From contig NZ_AMWJ02000002.1 of NCBI RefSeq assembly GCF_000319305.2, positions 1,116,001 to 1,180,000 of the forward strand: a stretch of DNA of 64,000 nucleotides. Direction: 5' to 3'. The notes below the pieces were generated by a model. That model made no database searches. It was not told the DNA's origin and saw only the letters and a list, made by a program, of their open reading frames with translations. This DNA comes from Pseudomonas bharatica CSV86 (GTDB lineage: Bacteria; Pseudomonadota; Gammaproteobacteria; Pseudomonadales; Pseudomonadaceae). Of this stretch, positions 1 to 9,779 are shown in pieces (position 1 is the first letter of the stretch; the number at the start of each line of letters is the position of its first letter). Position numbers and translations under genes: made by a program.

Positions 1-350
1 TGGCCAGTCAGCAGGACCTCACCGTCCCGAAGGACTTCACTGAAGGCGGCATAGCGGGCATTGCGCGCGGCCTGTTCGAGGCTGGCGCCCTCTTCCACTG
101 TCACATGGCGTACCAGCAGCTCGACGCCCAGCGAGTCGCACAGGCGCTGGCAGTGTTCCGGCCAGGCATCCGCGACCGGTTGCAGGCCGTGATGGACATG
201 GATGGCGCGCAGTGCCGGGCGATCCGTCATGGCGGCCAGCAGGTGCAGGAGTACGGTGGAATCCAGACCGCCCGACAAGGCCACGCACCAGCCGGGCGCG
301 TTCTGCCAGGGGGCTAGTTTGTCCTTCAGGCGGGCGACGAGGTCGGTCAT
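1..350 (-). CDS. tilS: tRNA(Ile)-lysidine synthase, N-terminal part
   Basis: TilS uses ATP to attach lysine to the wobble cytidine (C34) of the CAU-anticodon tRNA-Ile, so that it reads AUA. Only the first 116 codons are in the window; the gene runs off the left edge. The PP-loop ATP-binding motif SGGLDS is at residues 26-31, followed by HVHHGLQP, both typical of the family. The ATG at 350 gives the expected N terminus MTDLVARL. It lies 66 bp downstream of accA on the same strand, the usual Pseudomonas accA-tilS order. Confidence 0.93.
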   Translation of the reverse strand, partial: MTDLVARLKDKLAPWQNAPGWCVALSGGLDSTVLLHLLAAMTDRPALRAIHVHHGLQPVADAWPEHCQRLCDSLGVELLVRHVTVEEGASLEQAARNARYAAFSEVLRDGEVLLTG

Positions 351-416
351 GTTCAGGGTCCGACAAAAGCAATTGGGGCTGCTTTGCGGCCCCAATTTCT
401 GACAGATGGCTTCAGG

Positions 417-1364
417 TCAGAGACCGTAGCTCATCAGGCGGTCGTAACGGCGCTTGAGCAACGCGTCGTTGTCGAACTTCTTCAGCATGTCCAGTTGCTC
501 GAGCAGCTCACTGCGAACCGAGGCTGCCATGGCTGCCGGATCACGGTGCGCACCGCCCAGGGGTTCGGAGATGACCTTGTCGACGATGCCCAGGCCTTTC
601 AGGCGTTCGGCAGTGATGCCCATGGCCTCGGCGGCGTCGGCAGCCTTTTCGGCGGTTTTCCAAAGGATCGAGGCGCAACCCTCCGGCGAGATCACCGAGT
701 AGGTCGAGTACTGCAGCATGTTGAGCTGGTCGCAGACACCGATGGCCAGCGCACCGCCAGAACCACCCTCGCCGATAACGGTGGCGATGATCGGGGTCTT
801 CAGGCGCGCCATGACCCGCAGGTTCCAGGCGATGGCTTCGCTCTGGTTGCGCTCTTCGGCGTCGATGCCCGGATACGCACCCGGGGTGTCGATGAAGGTC
901 AGGATCGGCATCTTGAAGCGTTCGGCCATTTCCATCAGGCGACAGGCCTTGCGGTAGCCTTCCGGACGCGGCATGCCGAAGTTGCGGCGAACCTTTTCGC
1001 GCACTTCACGGCCCTTCTGGTGGCCGATGACCATCACCGGGCGGTCGTCCAGGCGGGCGATACCACCGACGATCGCGGCGTCGTCGGCGAAGTGACGGTC
1101 GCCGTGCAGCTCGTCGAACTCGGTGAAGATGTGCTCGATGTAGTCCAGGGTGTACGGCCGGCGCGGATGGCGCGCCAGGCGGGCGATCTGCCAGCTGGTC
1201 AGATTGCCGAAGATGCTCTTGGTCAGCTCGCTGCTCTTGTCCTGCAGACGGCCGATTTCATCGCCGATGTTCAACGAGTTGTCATTGCCTACCAGGCGCA
1301 GCTCTTCGATCTTGGCTTGCAGGTCAGCAATCGGCTGTTCGAAATCCAGAAAATTCGGGTTCAT
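417..1364 (-). CDS. accA: acetyl-CoA carboxylase carboxyltransferase subunit alpha
   Basis: AccA with AccD forms the carboxyltransferase that moves CO2 from biotin on AccB to acetyl-CoA, the first committed step of fatty acid synthesis. The 315-residue length is normal for the family. The glycine-rich motif GEGGSGGALAIG and the N terminus MNPNFLDFEQPI are diagnostic. A second in-frame ATG lies two codons upstream (1370), but the start at 1364 matches the usual family N terminus. It sits between dnaE and tilS. The 97-bp gap to dnaE shows no clear promoter or terminator. Confidence 0.97.
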   Translation of the reverse strand: MNPNFLDFEQPIADLQAKIEELRLVGNDNSLNIGDEIGRLQDKSSELTKSIFGNLTSWQIARLARHPRRPYTLDYIEHIFTEFDELHGDRHFADDAAIVGGIARLDDRPVMVIGHQKGREVREKVRRNFGMPRPEGYRKACRLMEMAERFKMPILTFIDTPGAYPGIDAEERNQSEAIAWNLRVMARLKTPIIATVIGEGGSGGALAIGVCDQLNMLQYSTYSVISPEGCASILWKTAEKAADAAEAMGITAERLKGLGIVDKVISEPLGGAHRDPAAMAASVRSELLEQLDMLKKFDNDALLKRRYDRLMSYGL

Positions 1365-1461
1365 AGGCATCCGTCTTGGGTCGACGGCCAGGCGGCCGGC
1401 CGGTTGATCCGTTTGGCGCCCTACCTTAAGGGAGAGGCGCGTTCAGGTCGAGATTAAAAAT

Positions 1462-4400
1462 TCATCGATAGTGCAAAAAGACGTTCTCACGGCCGAACTG
1501 GTCACGCAGGGCCTGAATCAAGCCATCGGCCGGGTCGATCCGCCAATCCTCGCCGAACTGCAATTGGGCCTTCGCGTCACTGCCGGTGTATTCCATGCTC
1601 ACCGGGCAGGCGCCACGGTGGCGCTTGAGCAGGTCGCCCAGCCAGGCCAAACGATCGCCCTTGAGCGCATCGGCGTGCAGCTTCAGGCGCAGGCTGTCGG
1701 CCAGGTTGGTGCGCGCATCCTCCATGCTCATCACCCGCTTGACGCGCAGGCGCAGGCCGCCCGAGAAGTCGTCATTGCTGACCTCGCCCTCGACCACCAC
1801 CATGGCATCGTTCTGCAGCAGCGCTTGCGAGGCCATGAAGGCATCGGCGAACAACGAAGCCTCGATCCGCCCGGAACGGTCATCGAGGGTGACGAAGCCC
1901 ATCTTGTCGCCTTTCTTGTTCTTCATCACCCGCAGAGCAATGATCATGCCGGCGACGGTCTGGGTATCGCGTGCCGGCTTCAGGTCGACGATACGCTGGC
2001 GGGCGAAACGGCGAATCTCGCCTTCGTACTCGTCGATGGGGTGGCCGGTGAGATAAAGGCCGAGGGTGTCCTTCTCGCCGCGCAGACGTTCTTTCAGGGT
2101 CAGCTCGCGGGCCTTGCGATGGTTGGCGTAGACATCGGCATCCGGCTCGTCGAACAGGCCGCCGAAGAGGTCCGAGTGACCGCTGTCATGGGTGCGGGCG
2201 GTCTGTTCCGCCGATTTGATCGCCTCCTCCATCGCCGACAGCAGGACTGCACGGTTGCGATCGATATTGGCCTGGTAGGCCTTGATCTCGTCATGGAAGA
2301 ACGGCCCGAGGCGGTCCAGCGCACCGCTGCGCACCAGGGCGTCGAGGGTGCGCTTGTTGATGCGCTTGAGGTCGACCCGCGCGCAGAAATCGAACAGGTC
2401 GTTGAACGGACCACCTGCGGCCCGTGCCTCCATGATCGCTTCCACCGGACCCTCGCCGACGCCCTTGATCGCACCGAGGCCATAGACGATGCGTCCGTCG
2501 TTGTTCACGGTGAACTTGAAGTCGGAGAAATTCACGTCCGGCGCGTCGAGGCGCAGCTTCATGCTGCGCACTTCCTCGATCAGGATCACCACCTTGTCGG
2601 TGTTGTGCATATCCGCCGAGAGCACCGCGGCCATGAACGCAGCCGGGTGGTGGGTCTTCAGCCAGGCCGTCTGGTAGGAAACCAGGCCGTAGGCGGCGGA
2701 GTGGGACTTGTTGAAGCCGTAGCCGGCGAACTTTTCCACCAGGTCGAAGATGTTGCCCGCGAGGTCGGCGTCGATTCCGTTGTTGACGCACCCTTCGATG
2801 AAACCACCGCGCTGCTTGGCCATCTCCTCGGGCTTCTTCTTGCCCATGGCCCGACGCAGCATGTCCGCACCGCCGAGGGTGTAACCGGCCATGACCTGGG
2901 CAATCTGCATCACCTGTTCCTGGTACAGGATGATGCCGTAGGTCGGTGCCAGTACGGGCTTCAGGCCATCGTACTGGTAATCCGGATGCGGATAGGCCAG
3001 CTCGGCACGACCGTGCTTGCGGTTGATGAAGTCGTCCACCATGCCCGATTGCAACGGGCCGGGACGGAACAACGCCACCAGTGCGATAAGGTCTTCCAGG
3101 CAGTCGGGCTTGAGCTTCTTGATCAGCTCCTTCATGCCGCGGGATTCGAGCTGGAATACCGCTGTTGTTTCTGCCCGCTGCAGCAGCTCGTATGTCTTGC
3201 GGTCGTCCAGCGGGATGAAGTCGATGTTCACATCCGGCAGGCCGGCCTTGGCCTGCTCGCGGTTGATGATCTCCATCGCCCATTTGATGATGGTCAGGGT
3301 ACGCAGGCCGAGGAAGTCGAATTTCACCAGGCCGGCGGCCTCGACATCGTCCTTGTCGAACTGGGTTACCAGGCCGCCGCCTTCTTCGTCACAGGCGATC
3401 GGCGAAAAGTCGGTGAGCTTGGTCGGGGCGATGACCACGCCCCCGGCGTGCTTGCCGGTACCCCGGGTGACACCCTCGAGCTTGAGGGCCATGTCCCAGA
3501 TTTCCTTGGCGTCCTCGTCGGTCTTGAGAAAGTCCCGCAGCATTTCTTCCTGTTCGTAGGCCTTTTCCAGGGTCATGCCGACTTCGAACGGAATCATCTT
3601 CGACAGACGATCCGCCAGGCCGTAGGACTTGCCCTGCACCCGCGCAACGTCGCGCACCACCGCCTTGGCCGCCATGGTGCCGAAGGTGATGATCTGGCTC
3701 ACCGCATTGCGCCCGTAGGCCTCGGCCACGTAGTCGATCACCCGGTCGCGGCCATCCATGCAGAAGTCGACGTCGAAGTCGGGCAGGGAAATACGTTCGG
3801 GGTTGAGGAAGCGCTCGAACAGCAGGTCATAGGCCAAGGGGTCGAGGTCGGTGATCTTGAGCACATAGGCCACCAGCGAGCCAGCTCCCGACCCCCGGCC
3901 CGGGCCCACCGGCACGCCGTTGTTCTTGGCCCACTTGATGAAGTCCATAACGATCAGGAAGTAACCGGGGAAACCCATCTGGATGATGATGTCGAGCTCG
4001 AACTTGAGCCGATCCAGATAGACCTGGCGTTTCTCTTCGTAGTCGGGCGTAGTTTCCTTTGGCCAGAGCACGGCCAGGCGCTCTTCCAGGCCTTCATGGG
4101 AAACATGGCGCAGATAGTCGTCGATCCCCATGCCGTTGGGCGTGGGGAAATCGGGAAGGAAGTATTTGCCCAACTGCACGGTGATGTTGCAGCGCTTGGC
4201 GATCTCGACGCTGTTTTCCAGGGCCTCGGGCAGGTCGCTGAACAGCTCGGCCATTTCCTCCGGGCTCTTCAGGTACTGCTGGTCGCTGTAGTTGCGCGAA
4301 CGGCGCGGATCGTCGAGGGCACGGCCCTCGCCGATGCACACGCGGGTCTCGTGGGCATCGAAATCGGATTGCTTGATGAAACGCACATCGTTGGTCGCCA

Positions 4401-4985
4401 CCAGCGGCGCCCCCAGGCGATCGGCCAGGGCCACCGCGGCATGCAGATACTCTTCGTCGCCAGCGCGATTGGTGCGCTGCACCTCGACGTAGAAGCGGTC
4501 GGGAAACATCGCCATCCAGTCCTGCAGCAGCGCCTCGGCTTCAGCCTCGTTGCCGTTCATCAGGGCCATGCCGATATCGCCTTCCTTCGCTGCGGAAAGG
4601 GCGATCAGGCCTTCTGCAGCCTCGGCGATCCATTCCCGCTGGATGACCACCAGGCCATTGCGCTGGCCGTCGGTCCAGCCACGGGAGATCAGTTCGGTGA
4701 GATTGCGATAGCCCTTGGCATCCATCACCAAAAAGCAGATACGTGCCAGGGGCGCTTCCGGGTCGTCGCCGGCCAGCCACAGGTCGGCGCCGCAGATCGG
4801 CTTGATGCCCGCCCCATGGCCGTCTTGTAGAACTTGACCAGCGAACACATGTTGCTCTGGTCGGTCACCGCCACCGCCGGCATGTTCATCCCGGCCAGGG
4901 CCTTGGCGAGCGGCTTGATCCGCACCAGTCCGTCGACCAGCGAGAATTCGGTATGCAGGCGAAGATGAACGAAGGAAGCCGACAT
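1462..4985 (-). CDS. dnaE: DNA polymerase III alpha subunit, with an apparent single-base frameshift
   Basis: This is the replicative polymerase catalytic subunit. The PHP-domain N terminus (MSASFVHLRLHTEFSLVDGL) is in one frame and the remaining ~1,117 residues, including the catalytic PDFDVDF motif and FDFLGLRTL, are in another. The frames meet at codons 57-58. After FYKTAMG the coding strand reads ATGGGGCGGGC (plus-strand C run 4812-4815), where ATG GGG GCG GGC would restore FYKTAMGAGIKPICGADLW. One missing G in a run of five explains the break. The restored product would be about 1,174 residues, the normal length. Because dnaE is essential, a sequencing error is more likely than a pseudogene. 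Confidence 0.95.
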
Positions 4986-5014
4986 GTTGATCCTATAGCA
5001 GCGCAAAACGACAA

Positions 5015-5034
5015 GGCCCGGATTGTACCGGGCC
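5015..5034 (-). terminator. stem-loop between rnhB and dnaE
   Basis: GGCCCGG, a 6-nt loop and CCGGGCC form a perfect 7-bp GC stem. On the minus strand it is followed by TTGTCGTTTTGC, an interrupted T tract. It fits a weak intrinsic terminator or attenuator after rnhB and just ahead of dnaE. Confidence 0.5.
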
Positions 5035-5090
5035 CCGATCAAAACAACAGCCGGCGTGAAGTGATCCGGACTGGTGGTGGAAGTGTGGGC

Positions 5091-5720
5091 TCAGACCAGG
5101 ATGGACTGGCCGCCGAGCAGCTCGCGCGCCTCGTACGCGGCACGTACCGGGGCGAAGGAACGCCGATGGATCGGCGTCGGCCCCAGGCGGGCCAGTGCTT
5201 CAAGATGTATCGGCGTGGGGTAGCCCTTGTGCCCGCCGATGCCATAACCGGGATAGATCAGCTCGAAAGCGGACATCTCGCGGTCGCGGGTGACCTTGGC
5301 CAGGATCGACGCTGCCGCGATTGCGGGCACCTGGCTATCCCCCTTGACCACCGGGGAGGCCGGAACCTGGAGTTTCGGGCAGCGGTTACCGTCGATCAGC
5401 GCCAGTTTCGGGGCCACGTGCAACCCTTCGACGGCTCGCTGCATGGCCAGCATGGTGGCATGCAGGATGTTCAGTTCGTCGATTTCATCGACTTCGGCGC
5501 GGGCGATGCAGAAGCTCAAGGCTTTTTCGCAGATCTCGTCGAAAAGCTTCTCGCGCCGCGCTTCAGTGAGTTTCTTCGAGTCGTTGAGACCAAGGATGGG
5601 GCGCGCAGGATCGAGGATCACTGCGGCAGTCACCACCGCGCCGCACAACGGGCCGCGGCCGACTTCATCGACACCGGCGACCAGGTCTTCGACCAGATTG
5701 AAGTCAAGTCCCATTTGCAT
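5091..5720 (-). CDS. rnhB: ribonuclease HII
   Basis: RNase HII cleaves the RNA strand of RNA-DNA hybrids and nicks DNA at single embedded ribonucleotides. The 209-residue product has the active-site motif DEVGRGPLCG (D18, E19), the conserved NDSKKL and the LIDGN aspartate. The start ATG at 5720 overlaps the lpxB stop by one base (TAATG), which supports translational coupling. A second ATG two codons on (5714) is possible. It is the last gene of the lpx block before dnaE. Confidence 0.96.
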   Translation of the reverse strand: MQMGLDFNLVEDLVAGVDEVGRGPLCGAVVTAAVILDPARPILGLNDSKKLTEARREKLFDEICEKALSFCIARAEVDEIDELNILHATMLAMQRAVEGLHVAPKLALIDGNRCPKLQVPASPVVKGDSQVPAIAAASILAKVTRDREMSAFELIYPGYGIGGHKGYPTPIHLEALARLGPTPIHRRSFAPVRAAYEARELLGGQSILV

Positions 5721-6847
5721 TATCGATCTTCCAGCAAAGCCAGCACGGCATCGGCAGCCTGGTTCGAGGCGTCCAGACGCAAGGTGCGATGAATACGGTC
5801 GAAACCGTCGGTCTGTTGCGCACCATCGCCAACCAGCGGCGCCAGGGTTTGCGCAAGCGCCTCCGCAGTGGCGGCATCCTGCAACAATTCCGGAACCAGC
5901 AGGCGCTGGGCCAGCAGGTTGGGCAAGGAAACGTAAGGGCTTTTTACCAGGCGCTTGAGAATCCAGTAGCTCAATGGCGCCAGGCGGTAGGCTACCACCA
6001 TCGGCCGCTTGAACAGCAAGGCTTCAAGGGTCGCAGTGCCCGAGGCGATCAAGACCGCGTCACACGCCGCCAGGGCCTGATGGGAGCGGCCATCGAGGAG
6101 TGTCAGCGGCAGGTCACGACCGACCAGCATCTGCTCCAATTGTGCACGGCGTGCGGCATTGGCGCAGGGCGAAACGAAGCGTACACCGGGGATCAGTTCG
6201 CGAAGGCGCTGTGCAGTATCGAGGAACAAGGCGCCCAGACGCCCCACCTCGCCGCCGCGACTACCCGGCATCAGCGCTACCAAAGGCCCGTCGGGCAAGC
6301 CCAGCGCCTGGCGCGCAGCCTGACGGTCGGCTTCCAGCGGTATGGTGTCGGCCAGCGGATGCCCGACGAAACGAACCGGCACGCCCTGCTCTTCGTAGAA
6401 CTTCGCTTCGAAGGGGAACAGGGTCAGCATCAGGTCGCAGCCCTCGCGAATCTTCAGCACCCGCTTCTGCCGCCAGGCCCAGACCGACGGGCTGACATAG
6501 TGAACGGTCCTGATACCGGCCCGACGCAGTTTCAACTCGATATTGAGGGTGAAATCCGGAGCGTCGATACCGATAAAGACATCGGGTTTTTCCTCGATCA
6601 GCGTCTGGATCAACAGCTTGCGGCGCTTGAGCAACTCTGGCAGGCGGCCGAGCACCTCGACCAGGCCCATGACGGCAAGGCGCTCCATCGGGAAATAGGA
6701 GGACAGACCTTCGGCCTCCATCAATGGACCGCCGACACCGATGAAACGGATATCAGGATGGCGTGCCTTGAGCGCTCGCATCAGCCCCGAGCCGAGAATG
6801 TCGCCGCTGGCCTCGCCAGCCACCAACGCTACGCAGAGTGCCGACAT
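5720..6847 (-). CDS. lpxB: lipid-A-disaccharide synthase
   Basis: LpxB condenses UDP-2,3-diacylglucosamine with lipid X (2,3-diacylglucosamine-1-phosphate) to form the beta-1,6 tetraacyl disaccharide of lipid A, at the inner face of the inner membrane. The product has 375 residues and full family length. It begins MSALCVALVAGEASGDILGSGLMRAL, where GEASGD is the family hallmark, and contains GIDAPDFTLNIE and ALMPGSRGGEV. It starts 1 bp after lpxA ends and overlaps rnhB by one base. Confidence 0.97.
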   Translation of the reverse strand: MSALCVALVAGEASGDILGSGLMRALKARHPDIRFIGVGGPLMEAEGLSSYFPMERLAVMGLVEVLGRLPELLKRRKLLIQTLIEEKPDVFIGIDAPDFTLNIELKLRRAGIRTVHYVSPSVWAWRQKRVLKIREGCDLMLTLFPFEAKFYEEQGVPVRFVGHPLADTIPLEADRQAARQALGLPDGPLVALMPGSRGGEVGRLGALFLDTAQRLRELIPGVRFVSPCANAARRAQLEQMLVGRDLPLTLLDGRSHQALAACDAVLIASGTATLEALLFKRPMVVAYRLAPLSYWILKRLVKSPYVSLPNLLAQRLLVPELLQDAATAEALAQTLAPLVGDGAQQTDGFDRIHRTLRLDASNQAADAVLALLEDR

Positions 6848-6848
6848 A

Positions 6849-7625
6849 TCAGCGGGTGATGCCGCGGGCGGAATTCTGGATCGACTGACGGAACAGTTCG
6901 ACTTCAGGGAACTGCTGCGCCGAAGCTTCCAGTTCGATGACAGCCTGCTCGACGGTCAGGCCCTGGCGGTAGACCACCTTGTAGGCGCGACGCAGGGCGT
7001 GGATGGCATCCTCGCTGAAACCACGGCGGCGCATGCCTTCGAAGTTCATGCTGCGCGCTTCGGCGGGGTTACCGAACACGGTGACGAAGGCCGGGACATC
7101 CTTGCCGATTGCCGTACCCATGCCGGAGAAACTGTGGGCACCGATATGGCAGAACTGGTGAACCAGGGTGAAACCCGAGAGGATCGCCCAGTCTCCAACA
7201 TGCACATGGCCGGCCAGCGCGGTGTTGTTGACCAGGATGCAATGGTTGCCGATCACGCTGTCGTGGCCGATGTGGGCATAGGCCATGATCAGGTTGTGAT
7301 TGCCGATCGTGGTTTCCGAACGGTCCTGGATGGTGCCACGGTGGATGGTCACCCCTTCGCGAATGACATTGTCGTCACCGATCACCAGGCGCGTGGGTTC
7401 GCCTTTGTACTTGAGGTCCGGGGTGTCTTCACCGACCGAGGAAAACTGGTAGATGCGGTTGTTGCGGCCGATACGGGTCGGCCCCTTGAGCACCACATGC
7501 GGACCGACGACGGTTCCTTCGCCGATCTCGACATCCGGGCCGATGATCGACCAAGGACCGACCTCGACACCCTCGGCCAGCCTGGCCGAAGGATCGATGA
7601 TTGCCCGAGGGTCAATCAAACTCAT
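6849..7625 (-). CDS. lpxA: acyl-ACP--UDP-N-acetylglucosamine O-acyltransferase
   Basis: LpxA adds the first 3-hydroxyacyl chain to UDP-GlcNAc in lipid A synthesis. The 258-residue protein is a left-handed beta-helix with many hexapeptide repeats (for example IGEGTVVGPHVVL) and the motif AYAHIGHDSVIGN, which contains the catalytic histidine region. The start ATG overlaps the fabZ stop by 4 bp (7622-7625), as in other Pseudomonas. Confidence 0.97.
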   Translation of the reverse strand: MSLIDPRAIIDPSARLAEGVEVGPWSIIGPDVEIGEGTVVGPHVVLKGPTRIGRNNRIYQFSSVGEDTPDLKYKGEPTRLVIGDDNVIREGVTIHRGTIQDRSETTIGNHNLIMAYAHIGHDSVIGNHCILVNNTALAGHVHVGDWAILSGFTLVHQFCHIGAHSFSGMGTAIGKDVPAFVTVFGNPAEARSMNFEGMRRRGFSEDAIHALRRAYKVVYRQGLTVEQAVIELEASAQQFPEVELFRQSIQNSARGITR

Positions 7626-8062
7626 AGTTTACGTTCCGCGCAGATGATCTCGGCGGAGCACACCGGCTTGCCGTCGACCGAGGCCTGGCAGTCGAACTTC
7701 CAGATCTGGCGTTTGCAACTGATGAACTTCGCTTCGAGGATCAGTTGATCGCCCGGCAGTACCGGCTGGCGGAAGCGCAGCTTGTCGGAACCGACGAAGT
7801 AGTAGAGGGTGCCGTCCGTCGGCTTGGCATCGAGCATCTTGAAGCCGAGAATGCCGGCAGCCTGAGCCATTGCCTCGATGATCAGCACGCCCGGCATGAT
7901 CGGGTGCGCAGGGAAGTGACCATTGAAGAAGGGTTCGTTGATGCTGACATTCTTGTAGGCACGAATGCGCTGACCCTCGACGTCCAGTTCCACTACCCGA
8001 TCCACGAGCAGGAACGGATAACGGTGGGGCAGGTATTCGCGAATCTCGTTGATGTCCATCAT
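7622..8062 (-). CDS. fabZ: 3-hydroxyacyl-ACP dehydratase
   Basis: FabZ dehydrates 3-hydroxyacyl-ACP during fatty acid elongation. It shares the 3-hydroxyacyl-ACP pool with LpxA and LpxD, which makes the gene order meaningful. The 146-residue protein has the hot-dog fold signature NGHFPAHPIMPGVLIIEAMAQ with the catalytic pair H49 and E63. It overlaps lpxA by 4 bp. A 111-bp gap without an evident gene separates it from lpxD. Confidence 0.97.
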   Translation of the reverse strand: MMDINEIREYLPHRYPFLLVDRVVELDVEGQRIRAYKNVSINEPFFNGHFPAHPIMPGVLIIEAMAQAAGILGFKMLDAKPTDGTLYYFVGSDKLRFRQPVLPGDQLILEAKFISCKRQIWKFDCQASVDGKPVCSAEIICAERKL

Positions 8063-8173
8063 TTCTGGGGGAAGCCTGTAGTAAAGATAGGAAACACGTG
8101 CATGGCGCCGTGCACCTTGGGCTATGTGGGACCATCACTGGACAGCCCCACGGCCTTGATCAGGAAAAAGGTG

Positions 8174-9229
8174 TCAGCCATCAGATGAAGGCTGGCCGCC
8201 CGAGGTCACGGCATCGACGCGCTTTTCTACCTGTTGAAGTCGTTTGGCCATGTCGTCCAGCTGACGAATCCGCGCAGCGCTCTTGCGCCAGTCGGCCAGG
8301 GTCTGCATCGCCGTGCCGGAGGAATAGCCGCCTGGCTCGGTGATGGACCGGGTGACCATGGTCATGCCGGAGACGAAAACGTTGTCACAGACATCGATGT
8401 GACCCACCATGCCCACGCCGCCGGCGATGGTGCAATGCTTGCCGATCTTCGTGCTGCCGGAGATACCGACACAGGCCGCCATGGCCGTATGGTCGCCGAC
8501 CTGGACGTTGTGGGCGATCTGGATCTGGTTATCGAGCTTGACGCCATCACCGATACGGGTGTCAGCCAGCGCGCCCCGATCGATCGCGGTATTGACCCCG
8601 ATCTCCACGTCGTCGCCGATGGTCACGCCACCGATCTGGGCGATCTTCTGCCAGATACCCTTCTCGTTGGCGAAGCCGAAGCCCTCGCCGCCAAGCACCG
8701 CACCGGACTGAATGACCACGCGCTTGCCGATACGCACGTCGTGGTACAGGGTCACGCGCGGTGCGAGCCAGCCACCCTCGCCGATCACACTGCGGGCGCC
8801 GATGAAGCAATGGGCACCGAGGGTGACATTGGCGCCGATCACCGCGCCGCTCTCGATGACCACGAAAGGACCGACACTGGCACTGGCATCGACCTGCGCG
8901 TCCGCCGCCACCACGGCGCTGGGATGAATCCCCGCCACAGCCTTGGGTTTGGGGTCGAACAGGTGGGAAATGCGGGCGTAGGCCAGGTAGGGATCGGGCA
9001 CAAGCAGCGCGTTGCCGGAGAACCCTTCGGCATCGGCGGCACGCAGCAGCACCGCGGCAGCCTGGGTATCGACCAGGTATTTGCGGTACTGGGGATTGGC
9101 GAGGAAGCTCAATTGGCCAGGGCCGGCTTCCTGCAGGGTCGCGAGGCCGGAGATTTCGAGCTCGGCAGGACCCTGCAGGGTCGCGCCGAGGAACTCGGAC
9201 AACTGGCCAAGATTCATGGTCGCCGTCAT
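8174..9229 (-). CDS. lpxD: UDP-3-O-(3-hydroxyacyl)glucosamine N-acyltransferase
   Basis: LpxD adds the N-linked 3-hydroxyacyl chain in the third step of lipid A synthesis. The 351-residue protein has the N-terminal uridine-binding domain (LGQLSEFLGATLQG onward), a hexapeptide-repeat beta-helix, and the motif QIAHNVQVGDHTAMAA with the catalytic histidine region. It starts 1 bp downstream of skp, so the two are co-transcribed. Confidence 0.97.
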   Translation of the reverse strand: MTATMNLGQLSEFLGATLQGPAELEISGLATLQEAGPGQLSFLANPQYRKYLVDTQAAAVLLRAADAEGFSGNALLVPDPYLAYARISHLFDPKPKAVAGIHPSAVVAADAQVDASASVGPFVVIESGAVIGANVTLGAHCFIGARSVIGEGGWLAPRVTLYHDVRIGKRVVIQSGAVLGGEGFGFANEKGIWQKIAQIGGVTIGDDVEIGVNTAIDRGALADTRIGDGVKLDNQIQIAHNVQVGDHTAMAACVGISGSTKIGKHCTIAGGVGMVGHIDVCDNVFVSGMTMVTRSITEPGGYSSGTAMQTLADWRKSAARIRQLDDMAKRLQQVEKRVDAVTSGGQPSSDG

Positions 9230-9230
9230 A

Positions 9231-9734
9231 TCAACGGGACTGGTTCATGCGCTCGATGACCTGGCGGGTGATGTCGTACTGAGGCTTGACATCGATGACC
9301 GCGCCACGCTCGAGAACCAGGTCGAAGCCGCCTTTCTTGATGACTTCCTCGACAGCGCCATCGAGCTTCGGCTTGAGCTGCTTGAGCATGTCACGATCGG
9401 CGACGGCCTTGGCCTCGTTCAGTTCCTTGGACTGGAACTGGAAATCACGGGCCTTCTGCTTGAATTCCAGCTCCAGGCGCTCGCGTTCGCCCTGGGGCAT
9501 CTTGTCGCCGCCCTTGACCAGGCGATCCTGGATGCCCTTGGCGCTGCTTTCCAGGTTCTTCAGCTTGGTCAGTTGCGGACCGAACTTCTTCTCGGCATCG
9601 ACCGCGTAGGCTTTCGCCGCGTCGGACTCCAGCAGGGCCATCTGATAGTTCAGAACGGCTACTTTCATTTCGGCAAACGCCGGGGTCGCGACCAGGGCCG
9701 CAGCCAGTACCGCCAGTTGAGTCAGCTTACGCAC
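9231..9734 (-). CDS. skp: periplasmic chaperone Skp/OmpH
   Basis: Skp is a periplasmic trimeric holdase that escorts unfolded beta-barrel proteins to the BAM complex. The 167-residue product has a signal peptide (MRKLTQLAVLAAALVATPAFA, cleavage likely after residue 21) and a charged, coiled-coil body rich in K, E and Q. It lies between bamA and lpxD, linking protein and lipid A assembly of the outer membrane. Confidence 0.95.
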   Translation of the reverse strand: MRKLTQLAVLAAALVATPAFAEMKVAVLNYQMALLESDAAKAYAVDAEKKFGPQLTKLKNLESSAKGIQDRLVKGGDKMPQGERERLELEFKQKARDFQFQSKELNEAKAVADRDMLKQLKPKLDGAVEEVIKKGGFDLVLERGAVIDVKPQYDITRQVIERMNQSR

Positions 9735-9779
9735 GATGCACTCCTACAGAATCCGTTGTCGTTTACGTGGACCAGACCC

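Noticed and set aside
1471..4830. Very long open frame (about 1,119 codons) on the strand opposite dnaE
   Set aside because: It is the complement of an intact polymerase coding frame in GC-rich DNA and its translation resembles no known protein. The same applies to long antisense frames at 20860-23412, 40292-42832 and 44150-47932.
1462..4985. dnaE as a genuine pseudogene
   Set aside because: The gene is essential, no second copy is in view, and a single G in a homopolymer restores the entire product.
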